Shown piece by piece: positions 1 to 6,802 of a DNA stretch of 11,068 nucleotides (positions within the stretch are counted from its first letter, which is position 1; each line of letters opens with the position of its first letter). The DNA is from Lachnospiraceae bacterium (GTDB lineage Bacteria; Bacillota_A; Clostridia; Lachnospirales; Lachnospiraceae), in the NCBI GenBank assembly GCA_017652545.1, contig JAGCAV010000073.1, forward strand, positions 1-11,068. The letters are read 5' to 3'. The notes under the pieces are model-generated. The model had not been told where the DNA came from. It searched no databases and worked only from the letters and a program-made list of their open reading frames with translations. The position numbers and the translations under genes were made by a program.

Positions 1-1904
1 CGAAGTTTTGAGAACAGGTAGCCGGCTTCGGGGACCTGATGCGCACTGACTGCCTGGCTGTTCCCGTCCGCAGCTTCCGTCGGGATGAATATGGCGGACA
101 TATCTTTCGCGAATTCCCTGAAGATCCATCCGTCGCCGTAAAGCATGTCATACTCCAGCGCCTCCAGATCTGTCCTGAAGCAGGTCCTGTAGTCCTTTTT
201 CCGCCCGAAACGGTCCATGAAGGCTTCACTCTCGTAAGAGAGATGAAAACGCGGGACGATACCCTGCGTCATTCCGAAGCGTTTCAGGATCCGTGTCCCG
301 ATCTGCTCCGATTCGATGTCCTCATCTTCCCCGGTCATGCCGAAGTTGTTCCAGATCACATATTCCGTTTCGTACAGATCCCCGTTCTTCAGATTTTCAG
401 CACCGAAACCCAGTGCCGGCAGGTGGTCCCCGTACATCACAAGCACGGTGGGCTCTTCAAAGGTCAAGAGCGCCTGTGTCAGCGCCTCCACCATCTGATC
501 CACCTCATGGATCTGGTTGACATAGTACTCCAGCGCATCCACGGAGATCTCGCCGCCTACCGGCGTCACGCGGATCACCCGCTCCTCTTCGGAAAGCACC
601 CGCTCCTGGGGATACCGCCCATGGCTCTGCACGGTGATCGTGTAGATGAAGTCCCGCTGCGCGCTTTCCTGCAGCACATCCAGCATGATCTGCGTCAGGA
701 CCTTATCCTTCACCCAGTTGTTCGGTGTCGGCTCCAGATCATACATGTATTCGGAAGGAATGAACGCGTCAAACCCCATCCCCGAAAAAACCGTATTCCG
801 GTTGTAGAACGTTCCCGTATTATTGTGAATCGCGGTCGAATTGTATCCGTACTGCCGCAGGATCTGCGGAATCGCCTCCACGCTGCGCTCTGTCAGGATC
901 GTATTGTACGGGTATTCACCCGCGCCGAAATAATCCGTTGACATGCCGGTAAGGATCTCAAATTCCGTATTGCTGGTCCCGGCTCCCACGACAGGCACCG
1001 TCAGGAATCCGGATTCAAAGTCTTCCCGAAGCTGTCTGAAGCATGGGATCGGGTCCCGGCTGTACCTGAATCCCTTCAGATACAAAGGATCAAAGAATGA
1101 CTCCAGCTGAATCATGATGATGTTGGGATGAAGATCAGCATATGCTTCCGGAACCGGGAGCTCACTGCCTTCATCCTTCTGCCCGCCATCCCGGCTGTTC
1201 TCATATATCCGGATATTTTCCGCGATGGTGCTCATCATTTCCTGCGAGTAGCCGTCCGGCTGGCTGATCCCGACATCCACGATGCTCGTAACAAAACAGT
1301 AGGCAAATCCGTACCGGTCATAAGCGCTTGCCAGATTCTCAAACTCATTGGAGATCAGTCCCGCGTTGATGCACATACGGATCAGGATCACAGTGCCCAC
1401 CGTGATGATGGAGGTCTTTCCCAGAATGATCAGGAAACGCCCCTCGTAGCCGACCCTCGGCACACGCAGCCACATGAACACGATCAGGGCGATTGCCCCT
1501 GCCGCTGCGGCAATGATCCCCACGGTCAGAACAGGCGTCAGATAGTTCCTGGCGATCCGCAGCAGAGACGGGACCATGGAAAAATCCTCCGCCGAGAACG
1601 GGGTCATCCTGTAGCGGAGCACAACGGCATTTACGATCCCGAAGATCAGCCAGACAAGCATGATCAGGTATGCAAAAAACCTTCTTCTTTTTCCGAACAG
1701 TCTGGAAACACTGACAGCCGTAAAAAGAATCAGGGCATTGCAAAGAAAGGGGACGGTCCTCTCCGTCAGAAATCTGAATGCGGAAAGGGCTGATCCCCTG
1801 TTTAATATCTCAAGTATAAAGGTAACGACCACTGACTGAAGGGCAATGCCAAAATAGATCTGCCTGTCAGTGTAATGCCTCTTTTGTGATACCGTACGAT
1901 GCAT
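1..1904 (-). CDS. LTA synthase family protein (MdoB/LtaS-like phosphoglycerol transferase), C-terminus cut by window edge
   Basis: Membrane-anchored enzyme of the LtaS/MdoB (COG1368) sulfatase-fold family, which transfers phosphoglycerol groups onto cell-envelope polymers outside the membrane. The visible 634 codons hold about five hydrophobic segments (roughly residues 16-34, 50-70, 76-96, 121-146 and 157-179). An extracellular sulfatase-like domain follows. Family motifs seen are IQLESF (E268, likely metal ligand), GAGTSNTEFE with T310 in the place of the catalytic threonine, a HNNTGTFYNR block, QSHGRYP, and MYGDHLP near the end. The ATG at 1904 is preceded by GGGAG at good spacing. It starts 80 bases after hisI on the same strand and could be cotranscribed with it, but a shared function with histidine synthesis is not implied. 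The tail after YDMLYGD does not resemble what I expect for the family. No stop is visible, so total length is unknown. The family call is firm; the exact polymer made is not. Confidence 0.9.
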   Translation of the reverse strand, partial: MHRTVSQKRHYTDRQIYFGIALQSVVVTFILEILNRGSALSAFRFLTERTVPFLCNALILFTAVSVSRLFGKRRRFFAYLIMLVWLIFGIVNAVVLRYRMTPFSAEDFSMVPSLLRIARNYLTPVLTVGIIAAAAGAIALIVFMWLRVPRVGYEGRFLIILGKTSIITVGTVILIRMCINAGLISNEFENLASAYDRYGFAYCFVTSIVDVGISQPDGYSQEMMSTIAENIRIYENSRDGGQKDEGSELPVPEAYADLHPNIIMIQLESFFDPLYLKGFRYSRDPIPCFRQLREDFESGFLTVPVVGAGTSNTEFEILTGMSTDYFGAGEYPYNTILTERSVEAIPQILRQYGYNSTAIHNNTGTFYNRNTVFSGMGFDAFIPSEYMYDLEPTPNNWVKDKVLTQIMLDVLQESAQRDFIYTITVQSHGRYPQERVLSEEERVIRVTPVGGEISVDALEYYVNQIHEVDQMVEALTQALLTFEEPTVLVMYGDHLPALGFGAENLKNGDLYETEYVIWNNFGMTGEDEDIESEQIGTRILKRFGMTQGIVPRFHLSYESEAFMDRFGRKKDYRTCFRTDLEALEYDMLYGDGWIFREFAKDMSAIFIPTEAADGNSQAVSAHQVPEAGYLFSKL

Positions 1905-1984
1905 CCGGTTCACTCCCTGATGTCATGTCTGTGCAGCGGACAGTCAAGCCGTAAAAGACGTCTGTCCCGCATGGGACGGAACAG

Positions 1985-2326
1985 CTACTCCAGAATCCTG
2001 TAGAAACAGCTTCTGTTTCCGGTATGGCAGGCTGCCCCGATCTGCTCAACCTTCGCCAGAATTGTATCATGATCACAGTCGATCCGCAATTCCTTCACAT
2101 ACTGAAAATGTCCTGAGGTCTCTCCCTTGAGCCACAGCTGCTGCCTGCTCCTGGAATAATAGGTCATGCGCCCGGTCGAAAGCGTCTGCTCATAGGCTTC
2201 CCGGTTCATATAGGCCATCATCAGGACCTCGCCGTTCTCATGATCCTGGACGATCACCGGCACCAGCCCGTCAGGGCCCTTTTTCAGTTCGTCAAAAGAG
2301 AGCGTGATCTTCTCCTGTTTATTCAT
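1985..2326 (-). CDS. hisI: Phosphoribosyl-AMP cyclohydrolase HisI (monofunctional)
   Basis: Third step of histidine synthesis: cytosolic, zinc- and magnesium-dependent hydrolysis of the adenine ring of phosphoribosyl-AMP to ProFAR. The 113-residue protein covers only the HisI domain, with no fused HisE. Diagnostic motifs are [19 protein letters not shown] at residues 55-73, CDHDT (C84) and [10 protein letters not shown] (C100, C107). The three cysteines match the family's metal ligands. I chose the ATG at 2326 because GGAG (2335-2338) sits eight bases upstream. An in-frame TTG at 2344 would place that site inside the gene. The stop is TAG, directly after the usual end of the family, so TAG is used as a real stop in this genome. 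It lies 94 bases after hisB and is the last histidine gene of the cluster. hisE is not in the window. Confidence 0.95.
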   Translation of the reverse strand: MNKQEKITLSFDELKKGPDGLVPVIVQDHENGEVLMMAYMNREAYEQTLSTGRMTYYSRSRQQLWLKGETSGHFQYVKELRIDCDHDTILAKVEQIGAACHTGNRSCFYRILE

Positions 2327-2334
2327 AATATGAT

Positions 2335-2338
2335 CTCC
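2335..2338 (-). promoter_or_regulatory. Ribosome binding site deciding the hisI start
   Basis: GGAG on the minus strand, eight bases before the ATG at 2326. No purine-rich site precedes the upstream in-frame TTG at 2344, so the shorter 113-residue HisI is preferred. Confidence 0.6.
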
Positions 2339-2385
2339 ATTCAATGATCTTTGTTCAAACAGTCAAAGAGGACAGCGCAAACGCC

Positions 2386-2420
2386 ACTCTTTACTCTCCA
2401 CTCTTAACTCTCCACACTTC
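2386..2420. repeat. Tandem heptamer repeat (ACTCTNN)x4 plus one degenerate copy in the hisB-hisI gap
   Basis: On the plus strand four head-to-tail heptamers run ACTCTTT, ACTCTCC, ACTCTTA, ACTCTCC (2386-2413). ACACTTC (2414-2420), one mismatch from the ACTCTNN pattern, follows and abuts the hisB stop codon. Read as 14-base units there are two copies differing at one position. On the transcribed strand it reads as purine-rich AGAGT heptads. It is noncoding and fills about a third of the 94-base gap between hisB and hisI. Its function is unknown. Such short tandem arrays can change copy number by slippage. Confidence 0.8.
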
Positions 2421-3008
2421 TTACAGTGTTCCTTTCGTGGACAGCACGCCCGTGATCCGTTCATCCGTTCTTGTCGCCATATCCAGGGCCTTTCCGAACG
2501 CTTTGAACAGCGCTTCCGCCATATGGTGATAATTGCCGGGCGTGAGGATCTTAAGATGCAGGTTCATCATGGCGCTGCCGGAGACCGCGCAGAAAAATTC
2601 CCTGACCATCTCCGCGTTCATGTCACCCATCATAAAGGGTGTAAATGGCGCGTCAAACGAGAAATAAGGCCTTCCGCTCAGATCCAGTGCGCACAGTGCC
2701 AGCGCCTCATCCATCGGAATGATGCGTTCTCCGAATCTGGAGATTCCGGCCTTGTCCCCGAGCGCTTCACGGATCGCCTGTCCCAGCACGATCCCCGTAT
2801 CTTCGATCGTGTGATGATCGTCCACCTTCAGGTCTCCATCCACATGCACGCTCAGGTCAAACAGCCCATGGCGGGCAAAACCTGTCAGCATATGGTCAAA
2901 AAAGCCGACACCGGTAGCGATATCCGTCCTGCCTGTACCGTCAAGATTCAGCGTCAGCCGGATACTGGTTTCCTTCGTTATTCTTTCAATCTGAGCAGTC
3001 CTTTGCAT
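2421..3008 (-). CDS. hisB: Imidazoleglycerol-phosphate dehydratase HisB (monofunctional)
   Basis: Dehydrates imidazole glycerol phosphate to imidazole acetol phosphate in the cytosol. The protein is 195 residues, the usual length for the single-domain enzyme with no phosphatase fusion. The two metal-binding histidine motifs of the duplicated fold are clear: DDHHTIEDTG in the first half and NYHHMAEALFKAFG in the second. GVGFFDHML and the RTDERITGVLSTKG end are also typical. The frame is open further upstream, but that part overlaps hisD and lacks family similarity. The ATG at 3008 has AGGAG seven bases before it. It follows hisD by 61 bases. In many Clostridia hisH, hisA and hisF come next; here a heptamer repeat and then hisI follow instead. 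Confidence 0.96.
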   Translation of the reverse strand: MQRTAQIERITKETSIRLTLNLDGTGRTDIATGVGFFDHMLTGFARHGLFDLSVHVDGDLKVDDHHTIEDTGIVLGQAIREALGDKAGISRFGERIIPMDEALALCALDLSGRPYFSFDAPFTPFMMGDMNAEMVREFFCAVSGSAMMNLHLKILTPGNYHHMAEALFKAFGKALDMATRTDERITGVLSTKGTL

Positions 3009-3069
3009 ACCATTTCTCCTGAACAATTGATCGTCAACGTCCTGCATGAATATCTGTTCCGGCCTGCTT

Positions 3070-4368
3070 TCATGCACGGCCTTCAAACCTGACACGGACT
3101 GAATTTGCATGTGCGTCCAGCCCCTCCGCCTTCGCAAAGGCTTCAATATCTGCATGTATGCTTTCCAGCGCTTCTTTTGAGTAGTAGATGATGCTTGAAC
3201 GCTTGATGAAATCATCGACACCCAGAGGCGAAAAGAAACGGGCAGTTCCGTTCGTCGGAAGCACATGATTGGGACCTGCGAAATAATCCCCGAGCGGCTC
3301 GCTCGAATAGGTACCCATGAAAATGGCACCCGCGTTTCTCACCTTTGTCATGTCCTAGAACGGATTGGCTGTCACGATCTCCAGGTGCTCGGACGCGATC
3401 CGGTTGACGGTACTGATCGCATCTTCTTTTGTTTCCGCCACCAGGATCACACCGTAATTCTCCAGCGATTTTTCAATGATGGCCTTTCTGGAAAGGACCT
3501 TCAGGAACTGATCCACTTCATCGGATACCGCCTTCGCCAGTTCCATGCTGGTCGTCACCAGGATGGCGGATGCCATCTCATCATGTTCTGCCTGAGACAG
3601 AAGATCCGCGGCAACAAAGCGGGCATCCGCCGTCTCGTCCGCCAGCACAAGGATCTCGCTCGGTCCCGCAATAGAATCAATACTGACATGCCCGTAGACC
3701 GCTTTCTTTGCCAGGGCCACGTAAATATTCCCGGGGCCAACGATCTTGTCTGCCTTCGGAATGCTCTGTGTCCCGTATGCCAGGGCCGCGATGGCCTGGG
3801 CGCCGCCCGCCTTGAATACCCTGTCTGCCCCGGCTTCCATTGCCGCCACCAGCGTGGCAGGATTGACCCTGCCGTCTTTTCCGGGAGGCGTGGTCATAAT
3901 GATCTCATCCACACCGGCCACCTTTGCGGGAACAATGTTCATCAGGACCGAAGAAGGATAGACAGCCTTTCCCCCCGGCACATAGACCCCGACCCGGCCC
4001 AGCGGCGTAACGCGCTGTCCCAGGATCGTGCCGTCGGCGGTGGTGTCAAACCAGCTGTTCTTTTTCTGTTTTTCATGGAAAGTCCGGATATTGACAAGCG
4101 CTTTCCTGATCACCTCTGTCAGGGACGGATCCACGAGCGTATAGGCTTCCCGGATCTCCTCCTGTGTCACCTGCACGCTGCCGGCATCCACACTGACCCC
4201 GTCATATTTCCCGGTATATTCGAACAGCGCCTCATCGCCCCGGCTCTTTACATCCTCCACGATGCTGCGCACATTCTGCTCATAGGCTTCAAAATGGGAG
4301 GGGCTGCGCTTGAGCAGCTTTTCAAGAAGGTCCTCCCGGCTCTTTTCCGTCAGTTTAATGATCTTCAT
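3070..4368 (-). pseudogene. hisD: Histidinol dehydrogenase HisD, interrupted by an in-frame TAG at codon 338
   Basis: HisD oxidises L-histidinol to histidine in two NAD-dependent steps, the end of the pathway. The full frame is 432 codons, normal for the family, but codon 338 is TAG. The first piece (337 residues, 3355-4368) holds GRVGVYVPGGKA, GPGNIYVALAK, SIAGPSEI, LLSQAEHDE with Q259 and H262 (zinc ligands), and SEHLEI with catalytic E327 and H328. The second piece (3070-3351, 93 codons from an ATG) continues in frame with [22 protein letters not shown] (D361 ligand) and [10 protein letters not shown] (H420 ligand). Neither piece alone has all four predicted ligands. No other lesion is visible. 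The ATG at 4368 follows the hisG stop by 12 bases, with GAGGA overlapping that stop as ribosome site. It could be a broken gene, a sequencing error, a suppressed amber codon or a split gene. Confidence 0.9.
3355..3357 (-). other. In-frame amber codon inside hisD
   Basis: The minus strand reads TTC TAG GAC ATG ACA. The TAG stands between conserved ANPF and the [11 protein letters not shown] block, where HisD proteins have one ordinary residue. The ATG lies one codon past the stop, a spacing at which ribosomes could in principle reinitiate. Confidence 0.9.
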
Positions 4369-4380
4369 CCGTTTTTATCC

Positions 4381-5022
4381 TCATTGCCCGATTGCCGCCG
4401 CGAGATCCCTGACGATCCCGTTGATCCGTTCATGTTCCATCCTCATGCTTGCAGGATTGACAATGACTCTTGCGGACAGCGGACAGACCTCTTCCAGCAC
4501 ACCAAGTCCGTTCTCCCGCAGGGTGCTTCCGGTTTCCACGATATCCACGATCACTTCCGAAAGACCCACGATCGGCGCCAGCTCAATGGATCCGTTCAGT
4601 TTGATGATCTCAACCGTCTGATTCCTGACATTGTAAAAATAATCCCTGGCGATGTTCGGATACTTTGTGGCGACCCGGATCTGTTCCTGGCCTGCCAGGA
4701 GCTCTTTCGCCCCGGGCGGGCCGCAGACACACATCCTGCACCTGCCGAACCCCAGGTCCAGCACCTCATATACCTTGCGTCCTTCCTCCAGAATCACATC
4801 CCGTCCGACGATACCGATGTCGGCAGCGCCGTATTCCACATAGGTGGGTACATCGGGACCCTTTGACAGGAAAAACCGGAGATGATTCTTCTCATCCGTA
4901 AAGATCAGCTTTCTTGAGGCAGGATCGTTCATCTCCTCGCAGGAGATCCCCAGCCTGTCAAACAGCTCCATGCTCTTTTTTGCCAGACGGCCCTTGCAAA
5001 GGGCAACAGTAAGATATCTCAT
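4381..5022 (-). CDS. hisG: ATP phosphoribosyltransferase catalytic subunit HisG, short form
   Basis: Catalyses the first, committed step of histidine synthesis: ATP plus PRPP to phosphoribosyl-ATP, in the cytosol. At 213 residues it is the short HisG, which lacks the C-terminal regulatory domain and works as a complex with HisZ, encoded just upstream. Motifs seen are the N-terminal [22 protein letters not shown], and the PRPP-binding loop [14 protein letters not shown]. The ATG at 5022 lies 36 bases after the hisZ stop and only a weak GGAA ribosome site precedes it, which suggests translational dependence on hisZ. The stop is TGA, 12 bases before hisD. The hisZ stop and the hisG start are in the same frame with no stop in the 12 codons between them. 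Confidence 0.97.
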   Translation of the reverse strand: MRYLTVALCKGRLAKKSMELFDRLGISCEEMNDPASRKLIFTDEKNHLRFFLSKGPDVPTYVEYGAADIGIVGRDVILEEGRKVYEVLDLGFGRCRMCVCGPPGAKELLAGQEQIRVATKYPNIARDYFYNVRNQTVEIIKLNGSIELAPIVGLSEVIVDIVETGSTLRENGLGVLEEVCPLSARVIVNPASMRMEHERINGIVRDLAAAIGQ

Positions 5023-5058
5023 ATATTTCTTTTCCAGACTTCGCCCTGACCGCCATGA

Positions 5059-6183
5059 TCAGCCGCGATAAACCACTTCAACGTTCATTCCCTGCGCACG
5101 CAGTGCCTCCGCTTCCCTGAGCGCCTGCTCCCTGTTCGCGCCTGTGCATTCGATCCGCCGGCAGGTCCTCTCCGGGAAGATCCCGATCTGCTGGTATTTC
5201 AAAGCCTCCAGCAGCCTGTCGATCACAACGACAAAACCGGTGGACGGCGCTTCTTTTCCGAACTGTTCCAGAAGATGATCATACCGTCCGCCTTTTACGA
5301 CAGCATCGCCGCTGCCGCGCGTATAACCCCGGAAAATGATCCCAGTATAGTACATGTAGCTTCCCAGCATGGCCAGGTCGAACGTGACATACTTTTCCAG
5401 GCCATAGATGCGCAGGATATCGTGGACCTGCTGCAGACGGTCGATCGCCTGCCCGGCCTTTCCGGCAGCAGGGCCGTCCACAGGCCGCGCCAGTTCTCTC
5501 GCCCGTTCAAGCACTTCCTCCCCGCCGAAAAGATCCGGCAGTCCGGCAATGGCCATGGCACGCGCGCTCTCCACTTTTCTTTCCTGCAGGAAATCGCGGA
5601 CGCCAAAGCTGTTCCGGTTGCGGATCAGCGCTTTGAGCGTTTCCATATCCTGCCGGTCCAGTTCGTGCGCGATCAGGCTTTCAAAGTAGAGCGCATGGCC
5701 CACAGTGATCTGGAAATCCGTCAGGCCGGTTTTCAGAAGCGAGCGGATCACCATCGCCAGCACCTCGGCGTCCGCGTCCGGCGACGCGTCTCCCATCAGC
5801 TCCGCTCCCAGCTGGGTCGTCTCCTTAAGCATGCCCTTATAGCTGGAATGGTTTACGAATGTCTGTCCCAGATAGCACAGGCGGACAGGCTCCTCCAGCG
5901 AAAAATACTTGGCTGCAGATCTTGCCACAGAGGGCGTAAAATCCGGACGCAGCGCCATTGTGCTTCCGTCCCTGTCAAAAAACCTGTACAGTTCCCTCTG
6001 GGAGACTCCGCCTTCACTCCCGGCAAAGATCTCCGCGAACTCCACGGAAGGCGTCTCGATCGCCCGATAGCCGAAACTGTACATGACCTCTCTGAGGCGC
6101 GTTTCCAGCTCAAGCTTCTGCCTGCAGTCATCATCATATATATCCCGGAACCCGTCCGGTGTATGCAGCATCAGATCATTCAT
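5059..6183 (-). CDS. hisZ: ATP phosphoribosyltransferase regulatory subunit HisZ
   Basis: A histidyl-tRNA-synthetase paralogue that does not charge tRNA. It binds short HisG and gives it activity and histidine feedback control. The 374-residue protein opens with LHTPDGFRDIYDDDC and carries class II synthetase-like motifs: YRFFDRDGSTMALRPDFTPS near residues 66-85, the RLCYLGQTF block, QLGAELMG, and GGRYDHLLEQFG near the end of the catalytic-like core. The anticodon-binding domain is replaced by a short tail, as expected for HisZ rather than HisS. It is the first gene of the his cluster, 82 bases after recU, and its ribosome site is weak. The tail ending in VEVVYRG may be somewhat shorter than in relatives, but I cannot measure this. 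Adjacency to short hisG supports the HisZ call over HisS. Confidence 0.95.
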   Translation of the reverse strand: MNDLMLHTPDGFRDIYDDDCRQKLELETRLREVMYSFGYRAIETPSVEFAEIFAGSEGGVSQRELYRFFDRDGSTMALRPDFTPSVARSAAKYFSLEEPVRLCYLGQTFVNHSSYKGMLKETTQLGAELMGDASPDADAEVLAMVIRSLLKTGLTDFQITVGHALYFESLIAHELDRQDMETLKALIRNRNSFGVRDFLQERKVESARAMAIAGLPDLFGGEEVLERARELARPVDGPAAGKAGQAIDRLQQVHDILRIYGLEKYVTFDLAMLGSYMYYTGIIFRGYTRGSGDAVVKGGRYDHLLEQFGKEAPSTGFVVVIDRLLEALKYQQIGIFPERTCRRIECTGANREQALREAEALRAQGMNVEVVYRG

Positions 6184-6206
6184 TTTATCTTACGGAAAAA
6201 TACATT

Positions 6207-6235
6207 CTTACACTACTCTGTTAAAGTAACGGCAA
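6207..6235 (-). promoter_or_regulatory. Candidate sigma-A promoter for the his cluster
   Basis: On the minus strand, TTGCCG (6230-6235) and TGTAAG (6207-6212) are separated by 17 bases. Each matches four of six consensus positions. It lies in the 82-base gap between recU and hisZ, about 25 bases above the hisZ start. The leader would be too short for a T-box riboswitch, and no T-box sequence was seen. This is a pattern match only. Confidence 0.4.
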
Positions 6236-6265
6236 CTCACATCATACCCACTTCCCGGCCTTATG

Positions 6266-6802
6266 TCAAATCCGGTCATCCCGGCTTTCCAGATCCTTCT
6301 GCATCATATCAAGGTAGGGTACCAGCATGCCGTCATGCGGCGTGATCTCATAGGTGATATCGATCTCCTCAAAGCGGAAGCTCTTTCTGCCGCCCTCAAG
6401 CGCCCTGTCCCAGAACCGCTTGACATCCCGGAAAGGCATATAGTAGATCTCGTCGCGCCGGGTAAAGTAGACGATCAGGAAGGCGACTCCGTCCTGCGCC
6501 TCAAACTGTTCCATAAACCGGATCTGATGCGGATGGATATTCTGCAGGGCGAACGTATCGCTGGCGCATTCCTTGGCATCAAAACAGACCGGGATCCCCT
6601 GGACAGCCCCTATGTAGTCCACCGTGCTCTTCCGGTCAAAATAGGCAAGCGTAATGTGTCTTGTCTCCTTGTCAATGTCGATCGGCGTGATCGGTGTCGG
6701 GACCTTCTGGATCAGTGCCAGCTTCTTTTCCGCATATTGCTCGTTTGTAATGTTGATCAGTTCCTCCAGGGCGGATCCCCGCAGGCCATGTGCTTTCTTC
6801 AT
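6266..6802 (-). CDS. recU: Holliday junction resolvase RecU
   Basis: Endonuclease that cuts four-way DNA junctions during recombination repair and chromosome segregation in Firmicutes, the counterpart of RuvC. The 178-residue protein matches RecU through GSALEELINITNEQY (residues 9-23), QKVPTPITPI, and the nuclease core KSTVDYIGAVQG with D62. The next core motif is FDAKE (D75, K77, E78), matching the (D/E)xK nuclease motif. NIHPHQIRFMEQFE, VAFLIVYF and YYMPF follow. It is a little shorter than the roughly 200-residue Bacillus subtilis protein. Its ATG overlaps the mtaB TGA as ATGA, so translation is probably coupled. AAGGGAA upstream, inside mtaB, can serve as ribosome site. The stop TGA is 82 bases before hisZ. 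No terminator is evident between them, so read-through into the his genes is possible. Confidence 0.96.
   Translation of the reverse strand: MKKAHGLRGSALEELINITNEQYAEKKLALIQKVPTPITPIDIDKETRHITLAYFDRKSTVDYIGAVQGIPVCFDAKECASDTFALQNIHPHQIRFMEQFEAQDGVAFLIVYFTRRDEIYYMPFRDVKRFWDRALEGGRKSFRFEEIDITYEITPHDGMLVPYLDMMQKDLESRDDRI

Noticed and set aside
39..941. A 300-codon plus-strand open frame near the left edge
   Set aside because: It is antisense to the LTA-synthase-like gene, whose motifs and membrane segments are unambiguous.
1905..1984. TTGACT-16-TGACAT as a promoter for the LTA-synthase-like gene
   Set aside because: The -10 match is poor and transcription would begin almost at the start codon, removing the ribosome site.
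2348..2369. Small inverted repeat TCTTTG/CAAAGA in the hisB-hisI gap as a terminator
   Set aside because: The stem is only six weak base pairs with a ten-base loop and no T run.
3009..3329. N-terminal extension of hisB to 3329
   Set aside because: The extension overlaps hisD in another frame, lacks HisB similarity, and the ATG at 3008 has a good ribosome site and gives the normal length.
3355..3357. TAG as a general sense codon (recoded genome or pyrrolysine)
   Set aside because: hisI ends with TAG exactly at the family's usual C-terminus, and the other visible genes have no in-frame TAG. One codon is not enough to claim recoding.
3265..4866. A 533-codon open frame on the plus strand opposite hisD and hisG
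   Set aside because: It is antisense to two genes with clear family motifs, its translation is rich in His, Arg and Pro without any recognisable domain, and it arises from codon bias on the opposite strand.
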